64,000 nucleotides of DNA from Nocardia puris. GTDB lineage: Bacteria; Actinomycetota; Actinomycetes; Mycobacteriales; Mycobacteriaceae. The DNA lies in contig NZ_QNRE01000003.1 of assembly GCF_003315035.1 (NCBI RefSeq), forward strand, positions 124,001-188,000. The letters run 5' to 3'. Shown one piece after another: positions 37,962 through 46,772 of this stretch. A program made the translations under genes and the position numbers. Below the pieces are notes generated by a model. That model was not told where the DNA came from, made no database searches, and saw only the letters and a program-made list of their open reading frames with translations. Position 1 is the stretch's first letter; each line of letters starts with the position of its first letter.

Positions 37962-38747
37962 GTGGATGATCCGACCGGCCACCTGATTTCGTTCGAACCG
38001 GACTCGCCGTCGCGCCAGAGGGTGCGCCACGCGGGTGGCGGCGAGAACGGCACGGAAGGTTCGCCGCGAACGGACGACGCCGATCGAGTTCGCGGCACCG
38101 CCTTGGACGCGCCGGCCCGCGCGGGCGTCTACGAGGCCATTCACCTGCGCCGTGACGTGCGCGCGGAGTTCACAGGCGAGACCGTGGACGAGTCCACCCT
38201 GTGGCGCATCCTCGATGCCGCGCATCGCGCGCCCAGCGTGGGCAATTCGCAGCCGTGGGATTTCGTGGTGGTGCGCGATCCGGACCGGCTGGCCGCGTTC
38301 GCCGCGCACGTCGCCGAGCACCGGATCGCCTTCCGCGACGGGTTGCCGCCCGAGCGCGCGGCCGTCTTCGAGCCGATCAAGATCGAGGGCATCGTGGAGA
38401 GCGGGACGGGCATCGTCGTCACCCACGACGACAGCCGCGGCGGCCCGCAGGTGCTCGGCCGCGCGACCGTCCCCGAAACCGGCGTCTACTCCACGGTTCT
38501 CGCGATCCAGAACCTGTGGCTGGCCGCCACCGCGGAGGGCGTCGGCGTCGGGTGGGTGTCGTTCTACGACCCGGCCTTCCTCAGCGACCTGGTCGGCCTG
38601 CCCACGGGTATCCGGCCCATCGCGTGGTTGTGCGTCGGGCCGGTCCGCGAGTTCCAGACCGTCCCCGATCTGGAACGGTTCGGCTGGCGCTCCCGCCGCC
38701 CGCTCTCGGCGGCGGTCCACCACGAAACCTTCGGCACCGCAGACTGA
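37962..38747 (+). CDS. bluB: BluB-like flavin-dependent nitroreductase-fold protein
   Basis: About 261 residues if GTG 37962 is used; GTG 38022 is possible, and neither has a good ribosome binding site. BluB converts FMNH2 and oxygen to 5,6-dimethylbenzimidazole, the lower ligand of vitamin B12. Recognised from AIHLRRDVRAEF, ILDAAHRAPSVGNSQPWDF, then KIEGIVESGTGIVVTHDDSR, VLGRATVPETGVYSTVLAIQ and NLWLAATAEGVGVGWVSFYD. These follow BluB more closely than general nitroreductases. The N-terminal ~60 residues are extra compared with typical BluB. Confidence 0.8.
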   Translation: MDDPTGHLISFEPDSPSRQRVRHAGGGENGTEGSPRTDDADRVRGTALDAPARAGVYEAIHLRRDVRAEFTGETVDESTLWRILDAAHRAPSVGNSQPWDFVVVRDPDRLAAFAAHVAEHRIAFRDGLPPERAAVFEPIKIEGIVESGTGIVVTHDDSRGGPQVLGRATVPETGVYSTVLAIQNLWLAATAEGVGVGWVSFYDPAFLSDLVGLPTGIRPIAWLCVGPVREFQTVPDLERFGWRSRRPLSAAVHHETFGTAD

Positions 38748-38772
38748 TCCGCTGCGGCCGAAGGACCACCGC

Positions 38773-40065
38773 TCACACGCGTTCCAGCACCGCCGAGGCG
38801 CCGATGCCGCCGGCCGCGCAGATGCCCAGAAGGGCCGCGTTCTTTCCCGAGAGGGCGAGCTCATTGGCCATGGTGGTGACCATGCGGGCGCCGGTGGCGC
38901 CGAAGGGGTGGCCCAGGGAGACCGAGCCGCCGTGGACGTTGAGGCGGTCGACGTCGATCTCGCCGACGGCGGTGTCGCGGTCCAGGCGGGTCTTGGCCCA
39001 CTCGTCGCTGGCCAGCGCCTTCACCACGGACAGGGTCTGGGCGGCGAACGCCTCGTGGATATCCACGAAATCCACGTCGACCAGCGACATCCCGGCCTTG
39101 TCCAGCGCGCGCGGCATGGAGATGGCGGGGCCGATGAGCACCTGGTCGGTCGGGTCCACGCTCACGTAGCTCCACGAGCGGAACGCGGCCAGCGGGGTGA
39201 AGCCCAGCTCGCGGGCCTTCGCCTCGCTCATGAGCAGCACCGCCGAGGCGCCGTCGGTGAGCGGGCTGGCGTTGCCCGCGGTGACGGTGCCGTTCTCCGC
39301 GAACACCGGCTTCAGCTTCGCCAGCTTCTCGACGCCGGTGTCGCCGCGCACGAGTCCGTCGCGGCTGATCTCCACGCCGTCGGGCGTGCGGACGCTCAGC
39401 ACCTCGCTGTCGAAACGGCCGGAGGCGATCGCGGCGGCGGCGCGGGCGTGCGAGCGGGCCGCGAACTCGTCCTGTTCGGCGCGGGTGACGCCGTGGATGC
39501 GCGCCATCTTCTCCGCCGACTCCCCCATCACCTCGCCGGTGGTGCGTTCGGCGATCTTGGGCCGGCTCGGCAGCAGATCGGTGAACGGCGCGAGCTGCGC
39601 GGCGGCCGAGAGGTAGTCCTTGACCTTCGGCTTGCCCAGCGCCAGCGGCGCGCCCGCGTGCACCAGCTTCTGGGGCAGCTTCACCTCGGCGTTGCTGGTG
39701 GAGTCGCTGCCGCCGGCGATCATGATGTCGTACTCGCCTCGCTCGATGGCGGCGACCGCCGAGGAGACGGCTTGCAGTCCGGACGCGCACGCCCTGGTGA
39801 CGGTGTGGCCCTCGCACCCGGGGTCGAGCTTCAGGTCCAGTGCGATCTCGCGCGCGATGTTCGGCGCGGCGCTCGGCAGGATCACCCCGCCCCACACGAT
39901 GGCCTGCACCTGGTCACCCGGCAGCCCGGTGCGGTCGAGCAGACCGCGCACGGCCGCGTCGGCAAGTGCGATGGAATCCATCCTGGTGAAGTCGGTGAAC
40001 GCGCGCACGAACGGCGTGCGGGCACCGGAGACGATTACGGCACGGCGAGCAGCGTCGGAGGCCAT
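38773..40065 (-). CDS. Acetyl-CoA acetyltransferase (thiolase, FadI/FadA type)
   Basis: 430 residues from ATG 40063-40065, chosen over the frame to 40098 because AAGGA sits upstream. It catalyses thiolytic cleavage of 3-ketoacyl-CoA or the reverse condensation. The nucleophile is Cys93 in TRACASGLQAVSS. NVHGGSVSLGHPFGATGAR and the C-terminal CAAGGIGAS supply the other active-site His and Cys. Length and GEVMGESAEKMARIHG fit the FadI-type beta-oxidation thiolases. It converges on bluB. A strong palindrome lies at its promoter, suggesting control by a fatty-acid-responsive repressor. Confidence 0.93.
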   Translation of the reverse strand: MASDAARRAVIVSGARTPFVRAFTDFTRMDSIALADAAVRGLLDRTGLPGDQVQAIVWGGVILPSAAPNIAREIALDLKLDPGCEGHTVTRACASGLQAVSSAVAAIERGEYDIMIAGGSDSTSNAEVKLPQKLVHAGAPLALGKPKVKDYLSAAAQLAPFTDLLPSRPKIAERTTGEVMGESAEKMARIHGVTRAEQDEFAARSHARAAAAIASGRFDSEVLSVRTPDGVEISRDGLVRGDTGVEKLAKLKPVFAENGTVTAGNASPLTDGASAVLLMSEAKARELGFTPLAAFRSWSYVSVDPTDQVLIGPAISMPRALDKAGMSLVDVDFVDIHEAFAAQTLSVVKALASDEWAKTRLDRDTAVGEIDVDRLNVHGGSVSLGHPFGATGARMVTTMANELALSGKNAALLGICAAGGIGASAVLERV

Positions 40066-40097
40066 GCGGAGTCCTTTCGAGGGAGATGTACCCCACA

Positions 40098-40117
40098 AAC
40101 TTACTTGGAAGTAAGTT
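40098..40117. promoter_or_regulatory. Palindromic operator upstream of the thiolase gene
   Basis: AACTTACTT and AAGTAAGTT form a perfect 9-bp inverted repeat around two bases (GG). It ends 33 bp from the thiolase start, in AT-richer sequence than its surroundings. The form is typical of TetR-family operators. No matching regulator gene is adjacent. Confidence 0.65.
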
Positions 40118-40439
40118 CAAGGGCCAGTGATACCTCCACCAATCCTTCCCGCACCCCACCGGGCGGGAAGGCCGGCAGACCCCTCGTTGGATACGCCGAC
40201 GAGCCGGAAGGGCTCAGCGATCCCCTCCGTGCCGCTGAGCCCGCCCGCGCCGTCACCGCGCGGGAGCCCGTCCGTCGAACGCCCCTGCTCGCCCCGGACG
40301 GCAGGTCCGGCGCTCAGCCACGCACGGACCGCACCCTACGTCCGGCGCGAAAGAACAGTAGCGTTCTTTCCATAGACTTTTCAAATCTTTTCTATGAAGT
40401 TGTCATTTGTACCATCGGCCGCTTAGCATGAACGGCACT
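40118..40439. other. Intergenic region between thiolase and XRE gene
   Basis: 322 bp between divergent genes with no supportable coding region. The right end is unusually AT-rich (about 40365-40410). It contains TTGTCA (40400-40405) and TAGCAT (40424-40429), separated by 18 bp. This is a credible sigma-A-type promoter for the XRE gene. Confidence 0.55.
40400..40429 (+). promoter_or_regulatory. Probable promoter of the XRE-led cluster
   Basis: The -35 TTGTCA and -10 TAGCAT have an 18-bp spacer. The -10 covers the upstream ATG at 40428, which argues that translation begins at the later ATG, 40440, with little or no leader. Confidence 0.5.
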
Positions 40440-41129
40440 ATGAGAAGCCCTTCGGAGCTGTCGCGGCAGAAGCGCTTCGGCCGGATCATCAAGGACCGCC
40501 GGGACGAACTCGGCCTCACGCAGCTGCAGATCGGCGACCTGGGTGGGCCGTCGGCTCCGACCATCCGCAAGATCGAGGACGGCGACGCCGCGATCAGCAC
40601 CCACACGCTGAACAAGCTGGACGCCCCGCTGCGCTGGCTGCCGGGCAGTGCGGCGCGCACGTACGCGGGCGGCGCGCCCACCGCGCACGAGAGCGCCGCC
40701 GCCCCCGACGAATCGGTCGTCGCCGGGCCGACCTCGATCCGGTTCGACATCGCCGACCTCACCGGCCTGCTCGCCGCGACCGGCAGGCTCAGCGACGCGG
40801 TCGAACACGGCCGCACCACCGAACCCGCGATCACCGAGGCCGTCGCGGATCTCAACCGCGTGGTGTCGCGGCTGTCGGCGCGCTACGCCACGGTGATGCT
40901 GGAACGCAACGGCGGGCCGGGGCGGCAGCTGCACCCGCTGGTGGAGATGGCCTTCGCGCATCTGCTGGAGACCCCCGCCGACACCGACGATCCCGAAGAA
41001 CTGGAAGAGCGCCGCTACCGGCGCTGGCTGGCGGGCCGCCCGGCGGACCTGACCGCCGCGGCCGAAGCCCGATTCCGCGCCCGCTGGCTGGCTGCGGGCG
41101 GAACGCCGACCACGAACGGCAAGCACTGA
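40440..41129 (+). CDS. XRE-family transcriptional regulator
   Basis: 229 residues from ATG 40440; ATG 40428 is an in-frame alternative but lies inside the -10 element. An N-terminal XRE helix-turn-helix (about 8-60) reads FGRIIKDRRDELGLTQLQIG, then GPSAPTIRKIEDGDAAISTHTLNKLD. The C-terminal part is Ala-rich and helical with a charged segment (DDPEELEERRYRRWLAGRPA). It leads a same-strand cluster with an EspR-like gene, an ImmA/IrrE peptidase and a membrane protein, so it likely regulates that set. Confidence 0.82.
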   Translation: MRSPSELSRQKRFGRIIKDRRDELGLTQLQIGDLGGPSAPTIRKIEDGDAAISTHTLNKLDAPLRWLPGSAARTYAGGAPTAHESAAAPDESVVAGPTSIRFDIADLTGLLAATGRLSDAVEHGRTTEPAITEAVADLNRVVSRLSARYATVMLERNGGPGRQLHPLVEMAFAHLLETPADTDDPEELEERRYRRWLAGRPADLTAAAEARFRARWLAAGGTPTTNGKH

Positions 41130-41136
41130 GGTACCC

Positions 41137-41553
41137 ATGCCCGACACCGTGAACCTGACCCTGAGTCACAAGATCAACCGCTTGTTCGCGGTGATGCATC
41201 CCCGCTCGGCGCCCGAACGCAGCACCGAATCGGTGGCCGAACAGGTCGCCGAAGCGTTGAACCGGGCGGTCACCCCGGACTACCTGGAACAACTGCGCGA
41301 CGGCCGCGTCGATCAGGACGGCGCCGACACCGAGGTGCTGGCCGCCGTCGCGTCGTGCTTCGGGGTGGCGCCGTGCTACCTCACCACCGCGGGCCCGGCC
41401 GCCGCGGGCATCGATCGCGAACTCGAACTGCTGGCCACCATGCGCGACGCGAACGTCGCCAGCATCGCGCTGCGCGGCTCCGCGATCGACCGGTCCGTGC
41501 TGGCGGCGGTCGTGCGGGAGGTCGACGACACCGCGGGCGAAATCAACCGCTGA
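41137..41553 (+). CDS. EspR-like DNA-binding protein, second copy
   Basis: 138 residues; ATG 41137 with GAGGT five bases upstream, 7 bp after the previous stop. It has the EspR layout: LSHKINRLFAVMHPRSAPER, SVAEQVAEALNRAVTPDYLE, QLRDGRVDQDG, then AAVASCFGVAPCYLT, and a C-terminal helical pair with the RELELLATMRD pattern seen in EspR. It is similar in size and order to the 402-818 protein but is clearly a different copy. A role as a small regulator or nucleoid protein is inferred. Confidence 0.78.
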   Translation: MPDTVNLTLSHKINRLFAVMHPRSAPERSTESVAEQVAEALNRAVTPDYLEQLRDGRVDQDGADTEVLAAVASCFGVAPCYLTTAGPAAAGIDRELELLATMRDANVASIALRGSAIDRSVLAAVVREVDDTAGEINR

Positions 41554-41652
41554 TCGTGGATTCGCGGCGCCGACTCGGCAACGGCACCGACTCCGGTTAC
41601 CATCGTCAGCCACGGGGCGGGACCGCGGAACTGCTGTAGGAGAACGCATCGC

Positions 41653-42177
41653 ATGGCCGGTATGGATACCCGCTTCCGGGAGCTGTCCCGGGACGTGCCG
41701 ATACCGCACCCGTGGCGCCTGGACACCTACCTCGACGCCGTCGCGGAATTCCGCGGCCGCCCGATCAGCCTGCATCCCGTGGACACCGCGGTGCTGGCCG
41801 GGGCGGGCTGCGGCACCGGCAGCGGCCTGTGGATCGCCAAGCGCGACGCCGACGTCATCGTCTACGGCGCCGACACCACCGAGTGGCACGCCGAGCACAT
41901 CATCGCCCACGAACTCGGGCACATGCTGCTCGGTCACGGCCCCGACACCGAGGAGACCCCGGACGGGCCGACCGCGCGGACCGTCGCGGCGGTCGCCGAG
42001 CTGCTGCCCTCCATCTCCCCGGAGTCCATCGCGCACGTGCTCGGCCGCACCGACTACGGCACCACCCGGGAACGCGACGCGGAGACCTTCGCCGACATGG
42101 TGATGTTGCAGGCCATGCGCCCGCCGCACCGCGATTCGCTGCTGCACCGGACGTTCTTCCGCGACCGCCGCAGGTGA
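41653..42177 (+). CDS. ImmA/IrrE-family zinc metallopeptidase
   Basis: 174 residues from ATG 41653 with AGGAG upstream. HELGH in IIAHELGHMLLGH is the zinc-binding motif; ERDAETFADMVML provides the third-ligand glutamate region of the ImmA/IrrE fold. Such peptidases cleave XRE-type repressors to relieve repression, and an XRE gene and an EspR-like gene lie just upstream. Targeting either of them is an inference. Its stop overlaps the next start (GTGA at 42174-42177). Confidence 0.85.
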   Translation: MAGMDTRFRELSRDVPIPHPWRLDTYLDAVAEFRGRPISLHPVDTAVLAGAGCGTGSGLWIAKRDADVIVYGADTTEWHAEHIIAHELGHMLLGHGPDTEETPDGPTARTVAAVAELLPSISPESIAHVLGRTDYGTTRERDAETFADMVMLQAMRPPHRDSLLHRTFFRDRRR

Positions 42178-43297
42178 GTTCGCCGATCCCAGGCCCGGTC
42201 GCCGCGCCGCTGATCGCGTTCGTCGCCCTGGTGACGATCGGCCGCTGGATCCTCTTGCGCCGCACCGCGACCGATCGCCTGCTCAATCGCGCGCTGGCGT
42301 GGGCGGGCGCGGGGCCGCTGCTGCTCGAACGCGGCCTGGCCCCGCAGTTCGGCAGCCTCATGCATCAGGTGTCGATGGGCTGCATGGTGAGGGGCGTGAT
42401 GAGCGCGTACGGCGCGGCGGCGCTGTGGGCGGGCGCCGATCCGGCGACGGCGCGCGCCCGGCAGCGACGTTACGACCTGGTCGGCGTGACGGGCGCGGTG
42501 ACGATCCTGCTGGTGGGCACCGAGTCGCGGGGCGAGGGCAGGTTGCTGGGACTGGGAGTCGGCCGTGTCGGCGCCGGCGCTGTGCCTGCCCGCGGTGGCC
42601 TGCGGGCGGCTGATGTGGCGGGCGCTGTGGCGCGAGGCCCGGCGCGCCGACGCGACCCGGCGCGAACGCCTCGTCTACGGCACCCTGTTGGCCGCGCTCA
42701 CCGCGGGCGCGGCCGGGTTGCCGTTCTCGGCGGCGCTGCTGATCGGCCGCCGCACCGTGGACGGTCCGGAACTGCTGCGCTGGGCGGTGCCCAATTTCGT
42801 GGTGATCACGGTCGCCGCCGTGCCGCTGGCCGATGTCCTCGCGACCCGCGCCGGACTGGATCGCTCGCGCTAGGCGCTGCCGCCGACTGCTGTGGCGGGA
42901 CGTGACGGGCGCCGTGCCGGCAATCGTGCTCGATTCGGATGCCGCGCCGCACCGGGGCGACGCCGACGTCCGCCTGATCCGGATGACGGTCGAGATCCGC
43001 GACGCCCTGCTGCACCTGAATCGCTATGTGCCCGAAGACCTTCCGGACACCGGTGACGATCCGCCACGCCGGTACGCCACGCGCATCGCCGACGCCATTC
43101 GCACCGAGCGGGCGGGCACCGGCCCGGTGCGCACCAACCCGGGCTCGGCACCGCTCGGACCGGAGTGCGCCGATATCGACGCCGAACTGCGGCACCTGCT
43201 GGCGTTGGCGAAGGTGTCGCCGGTGGAGACAGGCGCCCGGCCGGCGCCGCGAACGGCACCGGCCGGGTGGTCCGGACGCTTCGCTACGCGAGCCTGA
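42174..43297 (+). pseudogene. MAB_1171c-type membrane protein with DUF6545-like domain, broken by two frame changes
   Basis: Three consecutive protein-like segments lie in three frames. The first starts at GTG 42174 and has membrane helices (APLIAFVALVTIGRWILL, TGAVTILLVGTESRGEG) until about 42550. The second runs from about 42555 to 42873 (SAPALCLPAVACGRLMW, LAALTAGAAGLPFSAALL). The third runs from about 42875 to 43297 (RLLWRDVTGAVPAIVLDSD, VRLIRMTVEIRDALLHLN), which fits the cytoplasmic DUF6545-like tail. Each junction is a +1 shift, and together they give about 374 residues. The actinobacterial family pairs with ImmA/IrrE and XRE genes, as here. It is either a decayed gene or a sequence with two indel errors. 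The 3' end overlaps hpf by 14 bp. Confidence 0.7.
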
Positions 43298-44018
43298 TCA
43301 GGCCGTAGTCGAAGGCGTGGCGACGGTAGACGACCGACGGTCGGTCGGTCTCCTTGTCCTGGAACAAGAAGAAATCGTGGCCGACGAGCTCCATCTGGTA
43401 CAGGGCGTCGTCGACGGACATCGGCGTGGCGGAGTGGACCTTGGTGCGCACGATGTGGCCGGGACCGGCCTCGTACTCGATCTCGTCCTTCTTCGCGTGC
43501 TCACCGGGGTGCTCGTGCGCGGCCGACCCGTTGGTCAGCGTGAACAGCGAGTCGTCGATGAGATCGGCGGTGGCCTCGGCCACCGAGAGCGGGGTCTTTT
43601 CGCCGTAGTGCACGCGGCGGCGGTCCTTGGTGCGCCGCAGCCGGCTCTCCAGCTTCGCGGTCACCGACTCGAACGCGGCATAGAAGCTGTCCGCGCAGGC
43701 CTCGGCCCGGACCACCGGGCCCTTGCCGCGCGCCGTGATCTCCACACGCTGGCAACTCTTACGCTGACGACGGTTGCGTTCGTGGAACAGCTCGACGTCG
43801 AACAGGAATATCGACGGGTCGAAGCGTTCGAGACGGGAGAGTTTCTCCGCGACATAGATTCGGAAATGATCGGGGACCTCCACATTGCGGCCCTTGACCA
43901 CGATGTCGGCTCGGGTGGCCGGTGGCCGGTCCGCTTCGGATGGGTCTGTCGCGTCCACGACGCCGGCGAGCGTCGAGGGATCAGCGGCTTTCGCTGAAGG
44001 TCGTGAAGTAGTCGTCAC
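43284..44018 (-). CDS. hpf: Ribosome hibernation-promoting factor, long form
   Basis: 244 residues from GTG 44016-44018 with GGGAGG upstream. Long HPF dimerises 70S ribosomes into inactive 100S particles in stationary phase or stress. The N-terminal S30AE fold is visible (IVVKGRNVEVPDHFRIYVAE, KLSRLERFD, AEACADSFYAAFESVTAKLE). The C-terminal dimerisation domain contains VVRTK-type and MSVDDALYQMELVGHDFFLF, DRPSVVYRRHAFDYGLI. It corresponds to Rv3241c and follows comF by 258 bp on the same strand. Confidence 0.95.
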   Translation of the reverse strand: MTTTSRPSAKAADPSTLAGVVDATDPSEADRPPATRADIVVKGRNVEVPDHFRIYVAEKLSRLERFDPSIFLFDVELFHERNRRQRKSCQRVEITARGKGPVVRAEACADSFYAAFESVTAKLESRLRRTKDRRRVHYGEKTPLSVAEATADLIDDSLFTLTNGSAAHEHPGEHAKKDEIEYEAGPGHIVRTKVHSATPMSVDDALYQMELVGHDFFLFQDKETDRPSVVYRRHAFDYGLIRLA

Positions 44019-44276
44019 GCGTACCTCCCGGATCTGGCCGCACGAACCGAATACCCGTGCGGCGGGATTGAACCGTGCCGAACGAGAATCCTGACGAATG
44101 GGAGCGCGGACCGAGAGAGGTCAGCCAGGCTGACGCCTTCGAGCGAGCTCACACCGGGGAATCGCACGACACGTAGATGTCCGAGGCGCCACCTCCAAAC
44201 TCTCGGTTCGGGTGTGTGTTCGCGACGCTAGTACGCCGCGCGGCAGTCCGCCAGTGTTCACGCAAATTTCCCGGAG

Positions 44277-44924
44277 TCAAGCAGCGCACGTCACCAGAAC
44301 GGCACGTGTCGCCAGCCCGGAACGGGCCAGCGCACGCACCGATTCGCGGGCGGTCGCGCCGGTGGTGAGGACGTCGTCGACCACGATCACCTCGGCGTTT
44401 TCCGTCACCTCCGCGTCCGGTACGCGGCGGTGGCACACCGATACCCGCCCGCTCAGGTTGTGCACGCGCTCACGAGGGGTGAGGCCGACCGAATCCCGCA
44501 CACCCCGCCCGGCACGCAGGATCGGCGCCACCCGGCAATCGTCCAGCCAACCCGCCGCCACCCGCGCGGCGCGCAGCACCGGATCACCGCCGCGCCTGCG
44601 GGCCGCCGCGCGACGGGTCGGCGCGGGCACTACCAGCAGCGGACGTGCTGGCGCACGCAACCGGGCCAGCGCGAGCGCGTACGCGAAGCCGACCGGATTC
44701 GCGACATCGCGGCGCCCGGATTCCTTGGCCGCCAGCACCGCCCGCCGGGCCGCTCCGCGATACGGGGCGATCGCCCAGCACGGCACCCCCGGATCGGACC
44801 GCGGACGCAGCCGCACCGGCCTGCGGGCGAGCACGGCGGCGCAGTCCAGGCACCAGCGCACCCCGGGCGCGCCACAGCCCGCGCAGGCCAGCGGGAGCAC
44901 CAGGTCGGCGAGGGTCGATTCCAT
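44277..44924 (-). CDS. ComF family phosphoribosyltransferase-like protein
   Basis: 215 residues from ATG 44922-44924. The N-terminal Cys pairs CAGCGAPGVRWCLDC make a small zinc-binding region. The phosphoribosyltransferase core has PLLVVPAPTRRAAARRRGGD and the PRPP loop VIVVDDVLTTGATARESVRA. ComF proteins are linked to DNA uptake in competent bacteria, but in actinobacteria the role is unclear. It lies between lpqB and hpf, as in M. tuberculosis (Rv3242c). Confidence 0.9.
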   Translation of the reverse strand: MESTLADLVLPLACAGCGAPGVRWCLDCAAVLARRPVRLRPRSDPGVPCWAIAPYRGAARRAVLAAKESGRRDVANPVGFAYALALARLRAPARPLLVVPAPTRRAAARRRGGDPVLRAARVAAGWLDDCRVAPILRAGRGVRDSVGLTPRERVHNLSGRVSVCHRRVPDAEVTENAEVIVVDDVLTTGATARESVRALARSGLATRAVLVTCAA

Positions 44925-44963
44925 GGGCGGATTCTGCCCCGCCGCACCGACATCCGGCCGGGC

Positions 44964-46772
44964 TCAGCCGGGCAGCACCGGAGCGGTGTCGGAGCCGGAG
45001 AGGCCGGGGATCTCGGTCCAGTAGCGCAACTCGCTGGTCTCGTTGCTGGTCAGCCCGAGCACGCCGCGCGAATCGGCGACGTACTGGGTGGTGGGCGAGG
45101 CCGCCACCACGCGCACCGGCGGGGTGAGGTTCTGCGAGGTCGTCGACACCTGCTCGGACCCGTCGATGGCGACGGTCACCACCGGGTCCACATTGCCCTC
45201 CCTGGCCACGATGATCCGGTCGCCGCCGAGCCAGTTCAGCGACACCGCGCTGGTGCTGAGCACGGCGATCGGCAGCGGCGAGGTGAGCACGTAGCGGCCG
45301 TCGGGGCGCGGCTCGACCACCGCGACGAACACCTTGCCGTCGGCGATGATCGCGGCGCGCACGCCCGTGGCGGAGACCCGCAACTCGGTGATGGGCCCGC
45401 GCAGCGCGGGCGCCGAAGGCGAACCGAAGAGCGCGGAGGTGTCCACATCCCGCACCGACACGTTGCCGGTGCCGCGGTCGTTGACGGCGCGGATCACCCG
45501 GTCGCCGTTGATCACCGCCCAGGCGGCGCCGCCGTCGGCCGTCCACGACGGTCTGCTGATGGTGTCGCCCTCCGCGACGGGGAACGCGCCGCCGCCGTAG
45601 GTGCCGATCATCAGCGTGCGTGGCGGTTCCGGGGCCGGGCGGCCCGCCTCGGCCACGGCCGCCACCAGCTGGCCGTCGGGGCTGAGCGCGATCGAACGCA
45701 AGTTGTTCACCCCGCCGAAGTAGCCGGGCGCGTTCACCACCCCGCTGTCGGTGACCTGCACCAGCGCCCCGTCGCGCAGCGCGTGCAGGCCGATCCGGTT
45801 CTGCGCCACCGCCGTCGGGCCGAAGTGCTCGACGTCGGCCACCGACCAGCCGTTGGCGGCGAACCGGTCGTCGAGGGGTTTGCCGTCGGCCAGGAGCATG
45901 TACGGGCCGAGGATGTCGGCGGCGGCCAGCGTGAGCACCACCTGCGCGGCGAGCAGTTCTCGATCGCGCGGGGCGAGTTCGGAGGCGCCCGCGAAATCGA
46001 TGCGCACCCCGCCCAAGCCCACACCGACCTCGTCGGGATCGCCGTTGGCCTTGGTGATCGGACCGCGCAGCGTGACGGGGGCGGCGAGTTCGTTGCGCAC
46101 CACGGCCGCCAGCGCGGGCTGGCTGCCCTCGGTGAGCAGCGTCAGCAGCCGCTGGGTGAGCTGGTTCTTGGGCACCGAGATCCAGCGCAGATCGGGCACC
46201 ACGGAGGCGCCCGACGGGTCGGCGAAGTAGAGCACGTTGCGCCGGTAGGACTTGGCGAACGCGGTCTTGTCCATGACCACGCCGTCGGGCAGCTCGTCGA
46301 TGCGCCACTCGCCGTCGACCCTGGTCATCTCGATCTTGTTCTCGACCGTGCCCTCCACGGCCCGGTAGGACCCGTCGGGCGCCAGTTCGGCCACCCGCTG
46401 CGCGCGGATCACGTAGGTGGCCTGGTCGCCGGAGCGCGACTCGCGCAGGGTGTCGGGCTTGTCCACGATGAGGGTGCCCGCCGAGTCGTCCCACTGGGCC
46501 GAGGCCGCGGGCGTCATGTACTGACGCGCCGCCAGGTGCCGGTTGGTGGGGTCGGCGGTGGCCTGCAGGAAGTCCCGCAGCAGCAGGTCGGGGTCGCGGC
46601 CGGGCAGGGGCGGCGGCGGGCCCTCGGTGGTGGGCTCGCGGTTGAGCGTGCCCAGCGCCTGCGGCGAGGAGGAGTCGGGCAGGCTCGCGCAGCCGCCGAG
46701 CACCAGCAGCGCCGCGAGCAAGGTCGCGCACACCGCGAACCGGCGGGGGGTTCTGGCACCGGGCATCGTCAT
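44964..46772 (-). CDS. lpqB: Lipoprotein LpqB, accessory of the MtrAB system
   Basis: 602 residues from ATG 46770-46772, overlapping the mtrB stop (ATGA). The lipoprotein signal ends in LLVLGGCAS with Cys28 as the lipidated residue. A GerMN domain ([20 protein letters not shown]) is followed by a C-terminal beta-propeller-like region with repeated strands ([38 protein letters not shown]). LpqB interacts with the MtrB extracellular domain and tunes MtrA activity in mycobacteria. The operon mtrA-mtrB-lpqB is conserved. Confidence 0.95.
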   Translation of the reverse strand: MTMPGARTPRRFAVCATLLAALLVLGGCASLPDSSSPQALGTLNREPTTEGPPPPLPGRDPDLLLRDFLQATADPTNRHLAARQYMTPAASAQWDDSAGTLIVDKPDTLRESRSGDQATYVIRAQRVAELAPDGSYRAVEGTVENKIEMTRVDGEWRIDELPDGVVMDKTAFAKSYRRNVLYFADPSGASVVPDLRWISVPKNQLTQRLLTLLTEGSQPALAAVVRNELAAPVTLRGPITKANGDPDEVGVGLGGVRIDFAGASELAPRDRELLAAQVVLTLAAADILGPYMLLADGKPLDDRFAANGWSVADVEHFGPTAVAQNRIGLHALRDGALVQVTDSGVVNAPGYFGGVNNLRSIALSPDGQLVAAVAEAGRPAPEPPRTLMIGTYGGGAFPVAEGDTISRPSWTADGGAAWAVINGDRVIRAVNDRGTGNVSVRDVDTSALFGSPSAPALRGPITELRVSATGVRAAIIADGKVFVAVVEPRPDGRYVLTSPLPIAVLSTSAVSLNWLGGDRIIVAREGNVDPVVTVAIDGSEQVSTTSQNLTPPVRVVAASPTTQYVADSRGVLGLTSNETSELRYWTEIPGLSGSDTAPVLPG

